A stretch of 64,000 bases of DNA from Botryosphaeria dothidea (Eukaryota > Ascomycota > Dothideomycetes > Botryosphaeriales > Botryosphaeriaceae): positions 1,240,001 through 1,304,000 of the forward strand of contig WWBZ02000062.1 in NCBI GenBank assembly GCA_011503125.2, in the 5' to 3' direction. The notes beneath the pieces were generated by a model. It was not told where the DNA came from and searched no databases. It worked only from the letters and a program-made list of their open reading frames with translations. Shown piece by piece: positions 34,799-47,000 of the stretch (its first letter is position 1; every line of letters starts with the position of its first letter). Position numbers and translations under genes: made by a program.

Positions 34799-37700
34799 GA
34801 TAAATTTATTTCTTCCCGATATAGCTCCCTTACGGGTCTATACGGGGCTAGCTATCTATTATTATTTTACACGAGGGGAAAAACCTTTTCGCCTAGTAAA
34901 ACCCCTTCTCTCTCTCTAGGCATACTATTCTATACTAGTTCTATTTTTCCTTCTTACCGGTAGCGGCTACTATAGTAGCCCTATATTTACCTACTAGATC
35001 TATTTCTTTAGTTCTTATCCTCGTAGTTATCCGGGTCCTAGTAGTCCTAGTAGTCCTAGTAGTCCTTCTAGCTCCTCTTCCTAGTTACCCTCCTAGATTA
35101 GTTCTCTTACTAGGCTAAATTACTTAAGTAGCTCTAGGCGTAAGAACTAGTCTATCGCTACTTTAATCCCCTTCTTCGTTAAGAGAAGAAAATAGTAGTC
35201 CGTAGTTCCTACCTTTTAGAGTATCTATATTCTACTCTATTAGAAGTCGGGGTAGAAGAGAAGAATATACTTTAGGGTTTATCTATACTAGCCGTATAGG
35301 TAGGTAGGGCTAAGGTACTCTAGCACCTTACGCCTAAAGAGAAAGTTCTCTAGTCTAATATACTTTATACGTAGTAGAGTAGCGAGTGTACTCTATAGCT
35401 TAGATAGTTCGCTATAGATTTATCTAATTTTCGGGTTCTATTATATACTTTAGGCTACTAGCTTACCTTACTTTTCTTAGTTAGTAAACTTTATCTATCT
35501 CTTCTTCTACTTATTCCTATATACTATATATAGTCTTATTCGCTCTAGAAGGCTCTAGTAAATAGGGGGGTAGTAGTAAAAGAGGGAGTTTACCTTTTTT
35601 CTAAGTAGAGATCTCCTAGCTAGGCTAGCGGTACCTCTAGTACTTAGAGTAGTCCTAGCTATCTATTTAATACTCTAGTAAGTTTCCTCTACTACTACTA
35701 TAGCTAGGCTATCTCTAGCTCTAATAGTTTAGGCTAGTACTAGTTTATCTAGGTATAATAAGAGTAGGAGAATCTCCGTCTTATACTCTAAGGTTTATAT
35801 ACTAGTTAACTTATACGCTCTTAAGATAGTACGTAGGCACTAGTTTTAGATCTTCTATAGTAGCTAGATAGCTATTTTCCTCTACTCTAGGGTCCCCTCC
35901 GGGGTATACTATACTCTATAGCTATAAGTAAGGGCTAGCCTTACTACGGCCGTATAGATATAGCGGGCTTTAGTAAATAAGGCTCTCTAGATAGATACTA
36001 CGAGTCGGAAGAGAGATATATACTATTTAATTATCTTAGCTTCTATTTCCCTAATATAGGGTTTCTATCTAAGCTTATTATCTACGTAGATTCCTAGAAT
36101 CTTTATCGTAGGCTTTAGGTATCTAGTAAATCTAGGGATACGGATATCTACTACTATATTAAATCTCCTTAGCTTTCTTATAAAGTAAATAAGATAGTAT
36201 TTATCTAGCGAGAACGCTAACCCGTAGGTAGCTATCTAGTGCTCGTAAACTTAGTATACTCCCTCTAGTATTCTATAGTTTTATTCTATAGATCTACTAA
36301 AGGCTAGGATATTAGTATCGTCGACGAATCTAAGGGGGAAGGTATTACCTCTACGTAGCTATATAAGTAGATTAGAGGTAAAGAATAGATAGAGGATTAG
36401 GGATAGGAAGAATTCCTAGAGAATCCCGGTTAAGGTCTAGATTAGCGGGCTAGTAAAGTCCCTAAAAGATAGCTAAGTGGTCCGGTCCTATAAGAAGGAG
36501 TACGTAAATCTTTCTACCTATTCGGGGAGCCTCGCTATTCTTATATTATAGAGGAGTCTCTTATAGAATATATAATCGTATACCCTTAAGATGTCTAGGC
36601 TAAGGACTAAGGCTACTAGCCTAGAATCTTACGCCTAGATAGTATAGATCTATTCCGTAAGTAGGTCGAGAGCTACTACTACTAACCTATTTCTCCTAGC
36701 TTCTATCTATATATCGGGAAGTAGTTTATAGACTTTAGTCGCCTAGGAGATCCGATCTACTATAATTCTCTTAAGTAGCTTTCCTAGCGTATTAAGTAAA
36801 GTAATTAGTCTAAATAACTTAGCTTTAGTATAGTTATCCCTCTATAGTTTCCTTAGAACTACGGTAATAGAGCTTTTAAACTATCTAGAGTAGTATCTAA
36901 GTACGAGATATTTCTAGAAGAGCCTAGTAAGTAGTCCGCTTAGTATCTAAGCGCACTACTTTAGAAACCTATTAATAATCTTATCTAGGCCTAGTATCTT
37001 ATTCGGGGGAAGCTTCTTAATAATATAGAGAATCTACTCTTCGGTAACGCCTTAGAGGATCTCTACTAGCTCTAAGTATATATATCTATCTAGGTTTAAG
37101 AGGTCGGTAGCCCTAAGAGAAGAAAAGAACTAGTTAATAAGGATTTCTATCTTAGACTAGTTATCGTAGTATAGTTATCTATCTACTTTCTAGAGAGATA
37201 GGAACTAAAGTAGGGCTAGTAGTTCTTATACTTTTATTCTTATCTACTTTAAGAGCTTCTAGAGTATAGATAGGTCTAAGGTAATCTTAGCTACTATTCT
37301 ACGCTATACTTTTATTCTATCTCTTCTAATCTACCTCTTCTTACTATTAGTAATAGTTTAGTAAACTATCTAGTCCTCCTCCCTCCCTATAGCTATCTAC
37401 TTTCTTCTAGCTACTCTAGCCTAGTATACTAGATCCGAATACTTCTTTATCTATTATATAGAGGCCTAGGGCGAGGGTCTCGCTACTAGAATAGTCTCCT
37501 AAATTATTCTTTAGATAGCCTCCTAGAGTAGTATAGTAAAGTAATCTAGATCTACTTTAGTATTAAGAGGGGCTACTTTAAGATATTTAAGCTTTAATTA
37601 GAGTATATTATTAGTTCTCTTCTAGTCTACTTTCTTCTACTAAAGTCTTAGAGAACGTAGTTCCGCGGGAGTAAGAAAAAAATCGAGTATAGTAAGGATA

Positions 37701-40700
37701 GGTAGGTAGTTAGAGGATAATTTAAGCTTCTAACTAGCTCCGTAACTAAGAATCCTCTTCTTTAGCTACTATATAGTAAAGATAAGGTCTAGAGTACTCT
37801 TACTACTACCCTCTCTTCTCGTAATAGTATCTCTTAGGAGGGCTAGATTAAGGTTAGCTATAGTAGCTATTTCGATAAGATTATCTATAAGGGTATAGTA
37901 TCTTAGGGCGGTTATACCCCCCTAGATAGAATAGTAAAGGTTAAAGTCTCCTAGAAGGATATACTTTCCTAGTTTTCTAAGAGCTTCTAGAAGAAGAGAT
38001 AGAGTTTCTAAAGCCGTACTAATATAGAAGGCTAGTAGGGGATTATAGTAGTTATAGATATAGATTATACGTATCTTAGTAGTAATAGATAGTATAATAA
38101 GATCTAGTAAGTAGACTATTACTTACTAGAAGTCGGGGGTAATAGCCTTACTTATAAAGAAGTAGGTTCTTACTACTTTCTTCTAAGAAAAAACTATATA
38201 GATAGATAGATAGATAAATTTATTTCTTCCCGATATAGCTCCCTTACGGGTCTATACGGGGCTAGCTATCTATAGTTATTTTATACGAGGGGGAAAACCT
38301 TTTCGCCTAGTAAAAACCCCTCCTCTCTCTCTAGGTATACTATCCTATACTAGTTCTTATTTTTCCTTCTTACTAGTAGCGGCTACTATAGCAGCCCTAT
38401 ATTTACCTACTAGACCTATCTCTTTAGTTCTTATCCTCGTAGTTATCCGGGTTCTAGTAGTCCTAGTAGTCCTAGTTATCCTCCTAGTTCCTCTTCCTAG
38501 TTATCTTTCTATATTAGTTCTCTTACTAGGCTAAATTACTTAAGTAGCCCTAGGCGTAAGAACTAGTCTATTACTACTTTAATCCCCTTCTTTATTAAGA
38601 GGAGGAAGTAGTAGTTCGTAGTCCCTACCCTTTAGAGTATCTATACTCTATTCTATTAGAAGTAGGGGTAGAAGAGAAGGATATACTTTAGGGTTTATCT
38701 ATACTAGCCGTATAGATAGGTAGGACTAGAGTACTCTAGTACCTTACGCCTTAAGAGGAAGTTCTCTAGTCTAATATACTCTATACGTAGTAGGGTGGCG
38801 AGTATACTCTATAGCTTAGATAGTTCGCTATAGATTTATCTAATTTTTAGGTTCTACTATATACTTTAGGCTACTAGCTTATCTTATCTTCCCTAGCTAG
38901 TAGACTTTATCTATCTCTCCTTCTACTTATTCCTATATACTATACGTAGCTTCGTTCGCTTCGAGAGACTCTAGTAGGTAGAGAGATAGTAGTTAAGGAG
39001 TAAGTTTGCCTTTTTTCTAAGTAGGGTTCTTCTAGTAGAGCTAGCGGCGCCTCTAGTACTTAGAGTAGCCCGAGCTATCTATTTAATACTCTAGTAAGTT
39101 TCCTCTACTACTACCGCGACTAGGCTATTCCTAGCTCTAATAGCCTATACTAGTACTAGTTCGTCTAGGTATAGTAAGAGTAGGGGAATCCCTATCTTAT
39201 ACTCTAAGGTTTATATACTAGTTAACTTATACGCCCCTAAGATAGTACGTAGGCACTAGTTTTAGATCTTCTTTAGTAGCTAGATAGCTATTTTCCTCCA
39301 CCCTAGGATTCTCTCTAGGGTATACTATACCCTATAGCCGTAGATAAGGACTAGCCTTACTACGGCCGTATAGATATAGCGGGCTTTAGTAAATAAAGCT
39401 TCCTAGGTAGACGCTGCGAGTTTAGAGAGAGATATATACTATTTAATTATCTTAGCTCCTATTTTTCTAATATAGGGTTCCTATCTAAGCTTATTATCTA
39501 CGTAGACTCCTAGAATCTTAATTATCGGCTCTAGGTATCTAGCAAATCTAGGGATACGGATCCCTACTACTATATTAAATCTCCTTAGTTTTCTTATAAA
39601 ATAAGTAAGGTAATACTTATCGGGCGAGAAAGCTAACCCGTAGGTAGCTATCTAGTACTCGTAAATTTAATATACTCCCTCTAGTATTCTATAGTTCTAT
39701 TCTATAAATCTACTAAAGATTAGGATATTAGTATTATCGACGAATCTAAGGGGGAAGGTATTACCCCTACGTAGCTATATAAGTAGATTAGAAGTAAAGA
39801 ATAGGTAGAGTATCGGCGATAGTAAGAATTCCTAGAGAATCCTAGTTAAGGTCTAGATTAGTAGACTAGTAAAGTCTCCGAAGGATAGCTAAGTAGTACG
39901 GTCCTATAGAAAGAATCGGGTAAATCTTTCTACCTATTCTAGGAGTTTTGCTATTCTTATATTATAGAGAAGCCTTCTATAAGATACGTAGTTATATACT
40001 CCCGAGATATCTAGGCTAAGGACTAAAGCTACTAGCTCTAAGTCTTATACCTAGATAGTATAGATCTATTCTATAAGTAGGTTAAGAGCTACTACTACGG
40101 ATCTATTTCTTCTAGCTCTTATCTATATATTAGAGAGTAGGCCGTATACTTTAGTAGCCTAGAAGATTCTATCTACTATAATCCTCTTAAGTAGCTTCTT
40201 TAGCGTATTAAGTAAAGTAATCGGCCTAAATAACTTAGCTTTAGTATAGTCGTCCCTCTATAGTTTCCTAAGGACTACGGTAATAGAGCTTTTAAACTAC
40301 CTAGGGTAGTATCTAAGTACGAGATATCTCTAGAAGAGCCTAGGAAAAAACTATATAGTAGGTAGGATATCTTACTATTATCTTAACCCTCGGGTTCCTT
40401 TAGAGTTTCTAGATAGCTAAGATATAGTAGATCCTTAGGTTAACCTCCTTAAAGAACGAGAGTATTACCCTATTCTTACTCTTATAGACGTTATACTATA
40501 CGATAGAGAGAGAGTCTATATCTAATATTAACTTCCTTCTATTTTTAAGTTAGGCTATAAGGAGGTTATTAGTATAGACTACGAGAAGGCGGAAGTTCTC
40601 GTAGGCTCTTCCCCCGAGGTATACTAGAAGCTATTAAGTCCGGTAAACTATATCTAGTTAGAAGGCGGGGGGCGGCTTAGGTTCCTTAGCCTACCTAGCC

Positions 40701-42099
40701 CTCTTTTAGTCGGCTTCTCTTCTCTAGGCCTCTTTCTTAGCCTAACCGTTAACTAGTTAGTTTAGGGCTATATCTTAGCCGTAGGAGTACCTTCTCTATA
40801 TCTCTCTAGTACCGCTAGGCGGGCTTTAGTAGCCTTAGCCTAACGAGCTCTACGCGTTAGATAGAAGTTACTTTAGGCTATATACTCTTAGTTATAGTTT
40901 ATATATTACGTCTTCTCTTTAGGGCACTCGTAGATATTATATACCTCGGCGTACTAGCCGTATCTATTCTTTCTTCTATAGTAAGTAGAGATATAGCTAT
41001 AATTCTAGTACTTAAAGTACTAGGTTACTATAAAGATTATACTATAGTACTTTACTATATAGAGAGTATAGTTACTAATAAATTCTTTAGTAATAATCTA
41101 GTTAGCTACCTCGGGGTTTATAGTACTAAGAATAATAGCTAAGTACGTCTTCTCCTCTAGAAGCTTTCTTTTTAGCTAGACTAGCTTACTAATACGTAGT
41201 TCTAGATATAGAAATAGATTCTAATTCTAAAGAATTTAGGCGGCCTAGGAGTTCTTAGTATTAATATCTTTAAGGAGGACGTTATAGACTAGTACTAAGT
41301 AGAGCTATTAGTTAGAACGGACTTCTCTACCTAGTTCTATAGTCTATTCTTAATCCTAGAGAAGAGCTACTCTAGTCTAAGTATTAAATATAAAGAGCTT
41401 AATATCTCTACTAGAGAGCTTCTTAGCCGCTAGTACTCTTTTATAAACTAGGCTTTTTCCTATCTAAATCTTTTTAATAATAGCCTCGTTAGTAAGATTA
41501 GTAATCTTCTATCTATTAGTCTTATTTAGGAAGTATAGAATAAGCTTAGTAGTAGTTAGGGGGGTAGAAGGCTTTAGAGCTACTCGGGCTATAATATTAG
41601 CCTAGCTAAATACTACGGGCGTAGAAGTAGTTTAGAGTTAGCTAACTATCTTCTAAACCTACTAGATCTTCTTAAAGATATTCTTAAGGCTTAGCTCTTT
41701 AGTAGTCGCCTTCTAGTAGATAGTAATATAATCCTAGAAGATTATCTTAGTAATATCGAGAAAATTTTTTACCTAGCTAAAGAGGACTAAAGAAAGACTA
41801 GCGGATACTTATAGAGCTTAGAGGAGGATATCTATTATTTTTAAGGCTCTTTTAATATATTCTACGCTATACTAAGTATTCTACGGTTTATTAGAAGTAC
41901 GTTATAGTTAGATAGAGGTAGTTACTAAAGGGGGCTATTCGCTCCTTTCTACGGCTTCTATATTAACTATAACGCGGCTATAGCTACTCTAAGTAGTATT
42001 TCGAGTCTCGCTAGGCCTAGAAGAGTTTCTAGGGCCCTCTCCTAGCGCCGTAGCTTAGGGTCGATTTTTTAGCGTAATTATATTTTACGTATAGTATAT
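34799..42099 (-). mobile_element. LINE L1: Tad1-like non-LTR retrotransposon, interrupted by L2
   Basis: A full-length element on the minus strand, about 5.1 kb once L2 (38202-40343) and one copy of its target duplication are set aside. 3' end at left with TATC-type tail, then reverse transcriptase, endonuclease, and at right ORF1 with CCHC knuckles. The RT active site reads RFVDDTNIL at 36306-36334 (minus), with both Asp kept. ORF1 has a decayed CCHC region at about 40980-41030. All frames are full of TAG stops and CA/TG is nearly absent. A 16 bp target duplication, ctcttatatatagata, flanks it at 34783-34798 and 42100-42115. Confidence 0.8.
38202..40343 (-). mobile_element. LINE L2: 5'-truncated copy nested in L1
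   Basis: A 2.14 kb copy of the same LINE family, minus strand, containing the 3' end and part of the RT (active site RFVDN at about 39722-39750, one Asp changed to Asn by C-to-T change). It stops within the RT at its right end, the usual outcome of incomplete target-primed reverse transcription. It is flanked by a perfect 15 bp duplication, gaaaaaactatatag, at 38187-38201 and 40344-40358. The duplicated sequence is part of L1, and the L1 sequence continues after it, so L2 landed in L1. Confidence 0.85.
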
Positions 42100-42115
42100 C
42101 TCTTATATATAGATA

Positions 42116-42726
42116 GATAAATAGATAAATTTAATTTTAAGCTAATTTAGCTCCCCGAAGGGTCTATATAGCTATAGCTATCTATAAGGGTATATAGAAG
42201 GGGAAACCGTGGCTACTTTCTTAGGATAGCCCGGGTAAAAACCTTCCCTATCTATAATAGTAGTATCCGTAGATACTCTATTTAGTATAGTTTTTCTATA
42301 TACCGGTAGCGGTATCTAAAGTAGGAAGAGTAGCTAAGAGGGAGGAACTATAGAGAGAGATAACTATAAATCTTAAGACTAAGCCGTAAGAAGTCCCGGC
42401 TTACCTATTTATAAGCGCTAGTAAAGCGCTCTTAAAATTTATTTTTAGAAGCGCCTAGCTAGCCCTTCTCCCCCTTATTACCGCTAGAGAGAACGCGGGT
42501 ACGTATACTTTTATAGTAGGACGTACATGCCACTTATAGCCCACCCTAACCACCTATAGATTTTCCCCCTTATTACCGCTAGGAAGAACGCGGGTACGTA
42601 TACTTTTAACGTAGGACGTATATACTACGAGTAGATAAGCGGTCTAAGATTCGAACTTAGAATCTATACTACCCTAGAAAGGCTAGGTTACCGTAGAAGT
42701 ATACCCTACTAGTATACTACCCCGCC
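42116..42726 (-). mobile_element. SINE2: second tRNA-derived SINE copy, with an internal duplication
   Basis: About 610 bp, colinear with SINE1 but longer by about 100 bp because a segment beginning ccccttattaccgctag is present twice (about 42471-42525 and 42567-42617). The tRNA-like head at 42726-42640 has a complete B-box GTTCGAATC and a T-stem (CTAAG/CTTAG) that pairs perfectly around it. The tail matches the LINE 3' end. The flanking duplication acctcttatatataga is seen on the right at 42728-42743; on the left the same word lies in the shared SINE1/L1 border. Confidence 0.68.
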
Positions 42727-42810
42727 TACCTCTTATATATAGATTATACTTATTTATAGTAGATAGAACCTCCGTAGTTAATTTTAATTATTACTTAATA
42801 TCTATCTTAT

Positions 42811-43018
42811 TATTAAGAAAATAGCCGTACTAGCTATAGTTTAGTTATCCGGTAATACTAGATAAGTAGACTAGTTAAGAGCTACTAGGCCTTCCTAGAT
42901 AGGACTAGTATAGTACGTAATCTATACGTATATCTTCTAGTATAGTTACGGTAGGTAGAAGAAAAAAAAAAAGAAATATCTTTCTATAAGCTATCTCTAT
43001 ACCGCTACTATCGTAATA
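42811..43018 (+). repeat. Copia-A 5' LTR
   Basis: This 208 bp repeat starts tattaagaaaatagccg and ends ctactatcgtaata. It matches 54789-54991 with few differences, among them the length of an A-run and single transitions. The usual TG...CA ends read TA...TA, as expected after RIP. Confidence 0.85.
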
Positions 43019-43037
43019 GGTTATAAGCCCGGGTTCG
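43019..43037 (+). promoter_or_regulatory. Primer binding site of Copia-A
   Basis: The sequence ggttataagcccgggttcg directly follows the 5' LTR. Its first part is the complement of a Met-tRNA anticodon stem-loop (GGGCTCATAACC, allowing one RIP change), like the half-tRNA primer known for Drosophila copia. This is a pattern match by eye. Confidence 0.45.
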
Positions 43038-44058
43038 TATACCCGATAGAGAAGCTTTTTAAGTATTTCCGCTAGGTATAGAATCTCTTAAACGTCTACG
43101 AAAAGACGTGTTGCCTCTATAGTCGGGTCTATATATAACTTAGTACCGGTAGCTAAATACGGTCCTTATCGGTTAAGAAAATTAGTAGCGCGACTAGACT
43201 ACGTATCGCGATTAGTTCGCGTACTCGAGAAAGCTATATTCTTAGGCCTAGGTTTACGCTAGAAGAATTAGTACTCGACGCCTATTATTACCCCGCTAGA
43301 AGTAGACGTCTTACTACCAATAACCGCTCTACTATATACCGTTTAACTACGTAGTCTCTTTTAAGTAACCCCTCTTCGCACTTTAAATAACTACTATTTA
43401 ATACGATCTTTTATACGTAATATATTAGATACGATTAACCGTAGTTTACTCTTTCTACTATAATTATATTCTTATTTTCTTACTTTCTCTTAATATAGAC
43501 TCTTCCGACTCTTTTACGAAGCGTCGGCCCGTTCTAATTCTTTTAAGATAAAATAAGAACGTCTAGTTTCCGTTAATAAAGGTATAACTAGAAGATAAAG
43601 GTCTATACTATACTATTACTAACTCTACTAATCCTTCTATACTAGATAGTTAGTTTAGTATAGAATTTAGAAGTACTAAGGACGACTCGAGGGCCTAGTA
43701 TTAGATAAGAATTTATATTAACGAAGACGATACCGAGAGAGTACGAGACCTTAACTTAGCTAAGCTCGTATAGAAATCTCTAAAGAATAAGTACTTAGAG
43801 AAGCTCTAAGATATCGGTAGGTAATACCTACTAAACTACGTTAATTACTAAATAGAGCCTAAAACTACTATTAAGACCGCTTAGACCTAGCTTTAAACGC
43901 TAGAAAAGAAGCTCGCTACCTTCGATAAGAATATAAAGAATATTACTTTAGAGAAGGCACGCTTCTAGCGTCTATTATAAGCGCTTCCGGACTCGTACTA
44001 GTCGATCCGGATAAGCCTTAACGTCTAGAAGAATATCTTAGTCGAGGACGGTATTATA

Positions 44059-47000
44059 GATAGATAAATTTATTTCTTCCCGATATAGCTCCCTTACGGG
44101 TCCATGCGGGGCTGGCTATCTATAGTTATTTTATACGAGGGGGAAAATCTTTTCGCCTGGCAAAAACCCCTTCTCTCTCTCTAGGCATGCTATTCTATAC
44201 TAGTTCTTATTTTTCCTTCTTACTAGTAGCGGCTACTATAGCAGCCCTATATTTACCTACTAGACCTATCCCTTTAGTTCTTATCCTCGTAGTTATTCGG
44301 ATCCTAGTAGTCCTAGTAGTCCTCCTAGTTCCTCTTCCTAGTTATCCTCCTAAATTAGTTCTCTTACTAGGCTAAATTACTTAAGCAGCTCTAGGCGTAA
44401 GAACTAGTCTATTACTACTTTAATTCCCTTCTTCGTTAAGAGGAGGGAATAGTAGTCCGTAGTCTCTACCCTTTAGAGTATCTATGCCCTACTCTATTAG
44501 AAGTAGGGGTAGAAGAGGAGGATATACTTTAGGGTTTATCTATACCAGCCGTATAGATAGGCAGGGCTAGGATATCCTAGCACCTTGCGCCTAGAGAGGA
44601 AGTTCTCTAGTCTAATATACTTAGTACGTAGTAGAGTAGCGAGTATGCTCTATGGCTTAGACAGTTCGCTATAAATTTATCGAATCTTTAGGTTCTACTA
44701 TATACTTTAGGCTACTAGCTTATCTTGCCTTCCTTAGCTAGTAAACTTTATCTATCTCTTCTTCCACTTATTCCTATATACTATACGTAGTCTTATTCGC
44801 TCCGGAAGACTCTAGTAGGTAGGGGGGTAGTAGTTAAGGAGGGCTATTACTCTTTCTCTAAGTAGAGTTCTTCTAGCTAGGCCGGCTATACCTCTAGTAC
44901 CTAGTATAGCCCGGGCTATCTCTTTAATACTCTAGCAAGTATTCTCTACTACTATTGCCACTAGGCTATCCCTAGATCTAATAGTCTAGACTAGCGCTAG
45001 TTCGTCTAGATAGAGTAAGAGTAGGGAAATCCCCGTCTCGTGCTCTAAAGTTTATATACTAGTTAACTTATATACCCCTAAGATAGTGCGTAGGCACTAG
45101 TTTTAGATCTTCTACAGTGGCTGGGTAGCTATCTTTCTCTACCCTAGGGTTCCCTCTAGGACGTGCTATACTCTATAGCCGTAGGTTATAACTAGTCTTA
45201 CTATAGCTATATAGATATAGCGGGCTTTAGTAAATAAAGCTCTCTAGGTAGATACTGCGAGTCTAGAGAGAGATATACACTATTTAATTGCCTTAGCTCC
45301 TATTTCCCTAATATAGGGTCCCTATCTAAGCTTATTATCTACGTAGACTCCTAGAATCTTAATTATAGGCTCTAGGCATCTAGCAAATCTAGGGATACGG
45401 ATCTCTACTACTATATTAAATCTTCTTAGTTTTCTTATAAAATAAATAAGGTAATACTTATTAGGCGAGAAAGCTAACCCGTAGGTAGCTGCCTAGCGCT
45501 CGTAAATTTAATATACGCCCTCTAGTGTCCTATAGTTTTATTCTATAGATCTACTAAAGGTTAGAATATTAGTATTATCGACGAATCTAAGGGGGAAGGT
45601 ATTGCCCCTACGTAGCTATATAAGTAGGTTAGAGGTAAAGAATAGGTAGAGGATCGGAGATAGTAAGAATCCCTAGAGAATCCCGGTTAAGGTCTAGATT
45701 AGTAGACTAGTAAAGTCTCCGAAGGATAGCTAAGTGGTACGGTCCTATAGAAAGGATCGAGTAAATCTTTCTATCTATTCTAGGAGTTTTGCTATCCTTA
45801 TATTATAGAGAAGCCTTCTATAAGATACGTAGTTATATACTCCCGAGATATCTAGGCTAAGGACTAAAGCTACTAGCCCTAGATCTTATACCTAGATAGT
45901 ATAGATCTATTCTATAAGTAGGTCGAGAGCTACTACTACGGACCTATTTCTCCTAGCTCCTATCTATATATTAGAGAGTAGGCCGTATACTTTAGTAGCC
46001 TAGGAGATTCTATCTACTATAATCCTCTTAAGTAGCTTCCCTAGCGTATTAAGTAGGGTAATCGGCCTAAATAATTTAGCTTTAGTATAGTTATCCCTCT
46101 ATAGTTTCCTTAGGACTACGGTAATAGAGCTTTTAAACTACCTAGGGTAGTATACAAGTACGAGGTATCCCTAGAAGAGCCTAGTAAGTAGTCCGCTTAG
46201 TATCTAAGCGCACTACTTTAGGAACCTATTAATAATCTTATCTAGGCCTAGTGCCTTATCTAGGGGGAGCTTCTTAATAGTATAGAGGACCTACTCTTTA
46301 GTAAGGTCTTAAGGGATCTCTACTAGCTCTAGGTATATACACCTATCTAGATCTAAGAGGTCGGTGGCCCTAAGAGGGGGGAAGAACTAGTTAGTAAGGA
46401 TTTCTGCCTTGGCCGGATTATCGTAGCGTAGTTATCTATCTACTTCCTAGAGGGGTAGGAACTAAGGTAGGGCTAGAGGCTCTAGTGCCCTTATTCTTAC
46501 CTACTTTAAGAGCTTCTAGAGTATAGATAGGTCTAAGGTAATCTTAGCTACTATTCTACGCTATACTTTTATTCTATCTCTTCTAATCTGCCTCTTCTTA
46601 CTATTAGCAATAGTTTAGTATACTACCTAGTCCTCCTCCCTCTCTATAGCTATCTATTTCCTTCTAGCTACTCTCGCCTAGTATACTAGGTCCGAATACT
46701 TCTTTATCTATTATATAGAGGCCTAGGGCGAGGGTCTCGTTACTAGGATAGTTTCCTAGATTATTCTTTAGATAACCTTCTAGAGTAGTTCTATAAAGTA
46801 GTCTAGGTCTGCTTTCGTATTAAGAGGGGCTGCTCTAAGGTATTTAAGCTTTATTTAGAGCACCTAATTAGTTCTATTCTAGTCTACTTTTTTCTACTAG
46901 GGCCTTAGAGGACGTAGTTCTATAGGAGTAGGGGAGATATTAAGTATAGTAAGGATAGGTAGGTGGTCTAAGGAGGATTCGAGCTCCTAACTAACTCTAT

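Noticed and set aside
42640..42726. Possible tRNA gene on the minus strand
   Set aside because: B-box and T-stem are good, but the acceptor stem does not pair properly and the same sequence heads SINE1. It is a SINE head and not a working tRNA.
44187..44375. Small hydrophobic frame (62 codons) and its near twin at 53614-53417
   Set aside because: Both are the same antisense stretch of the LINE 3' part in L3 and L4. The hydrophobic look comes from cta/gta-rich RIP sequence.
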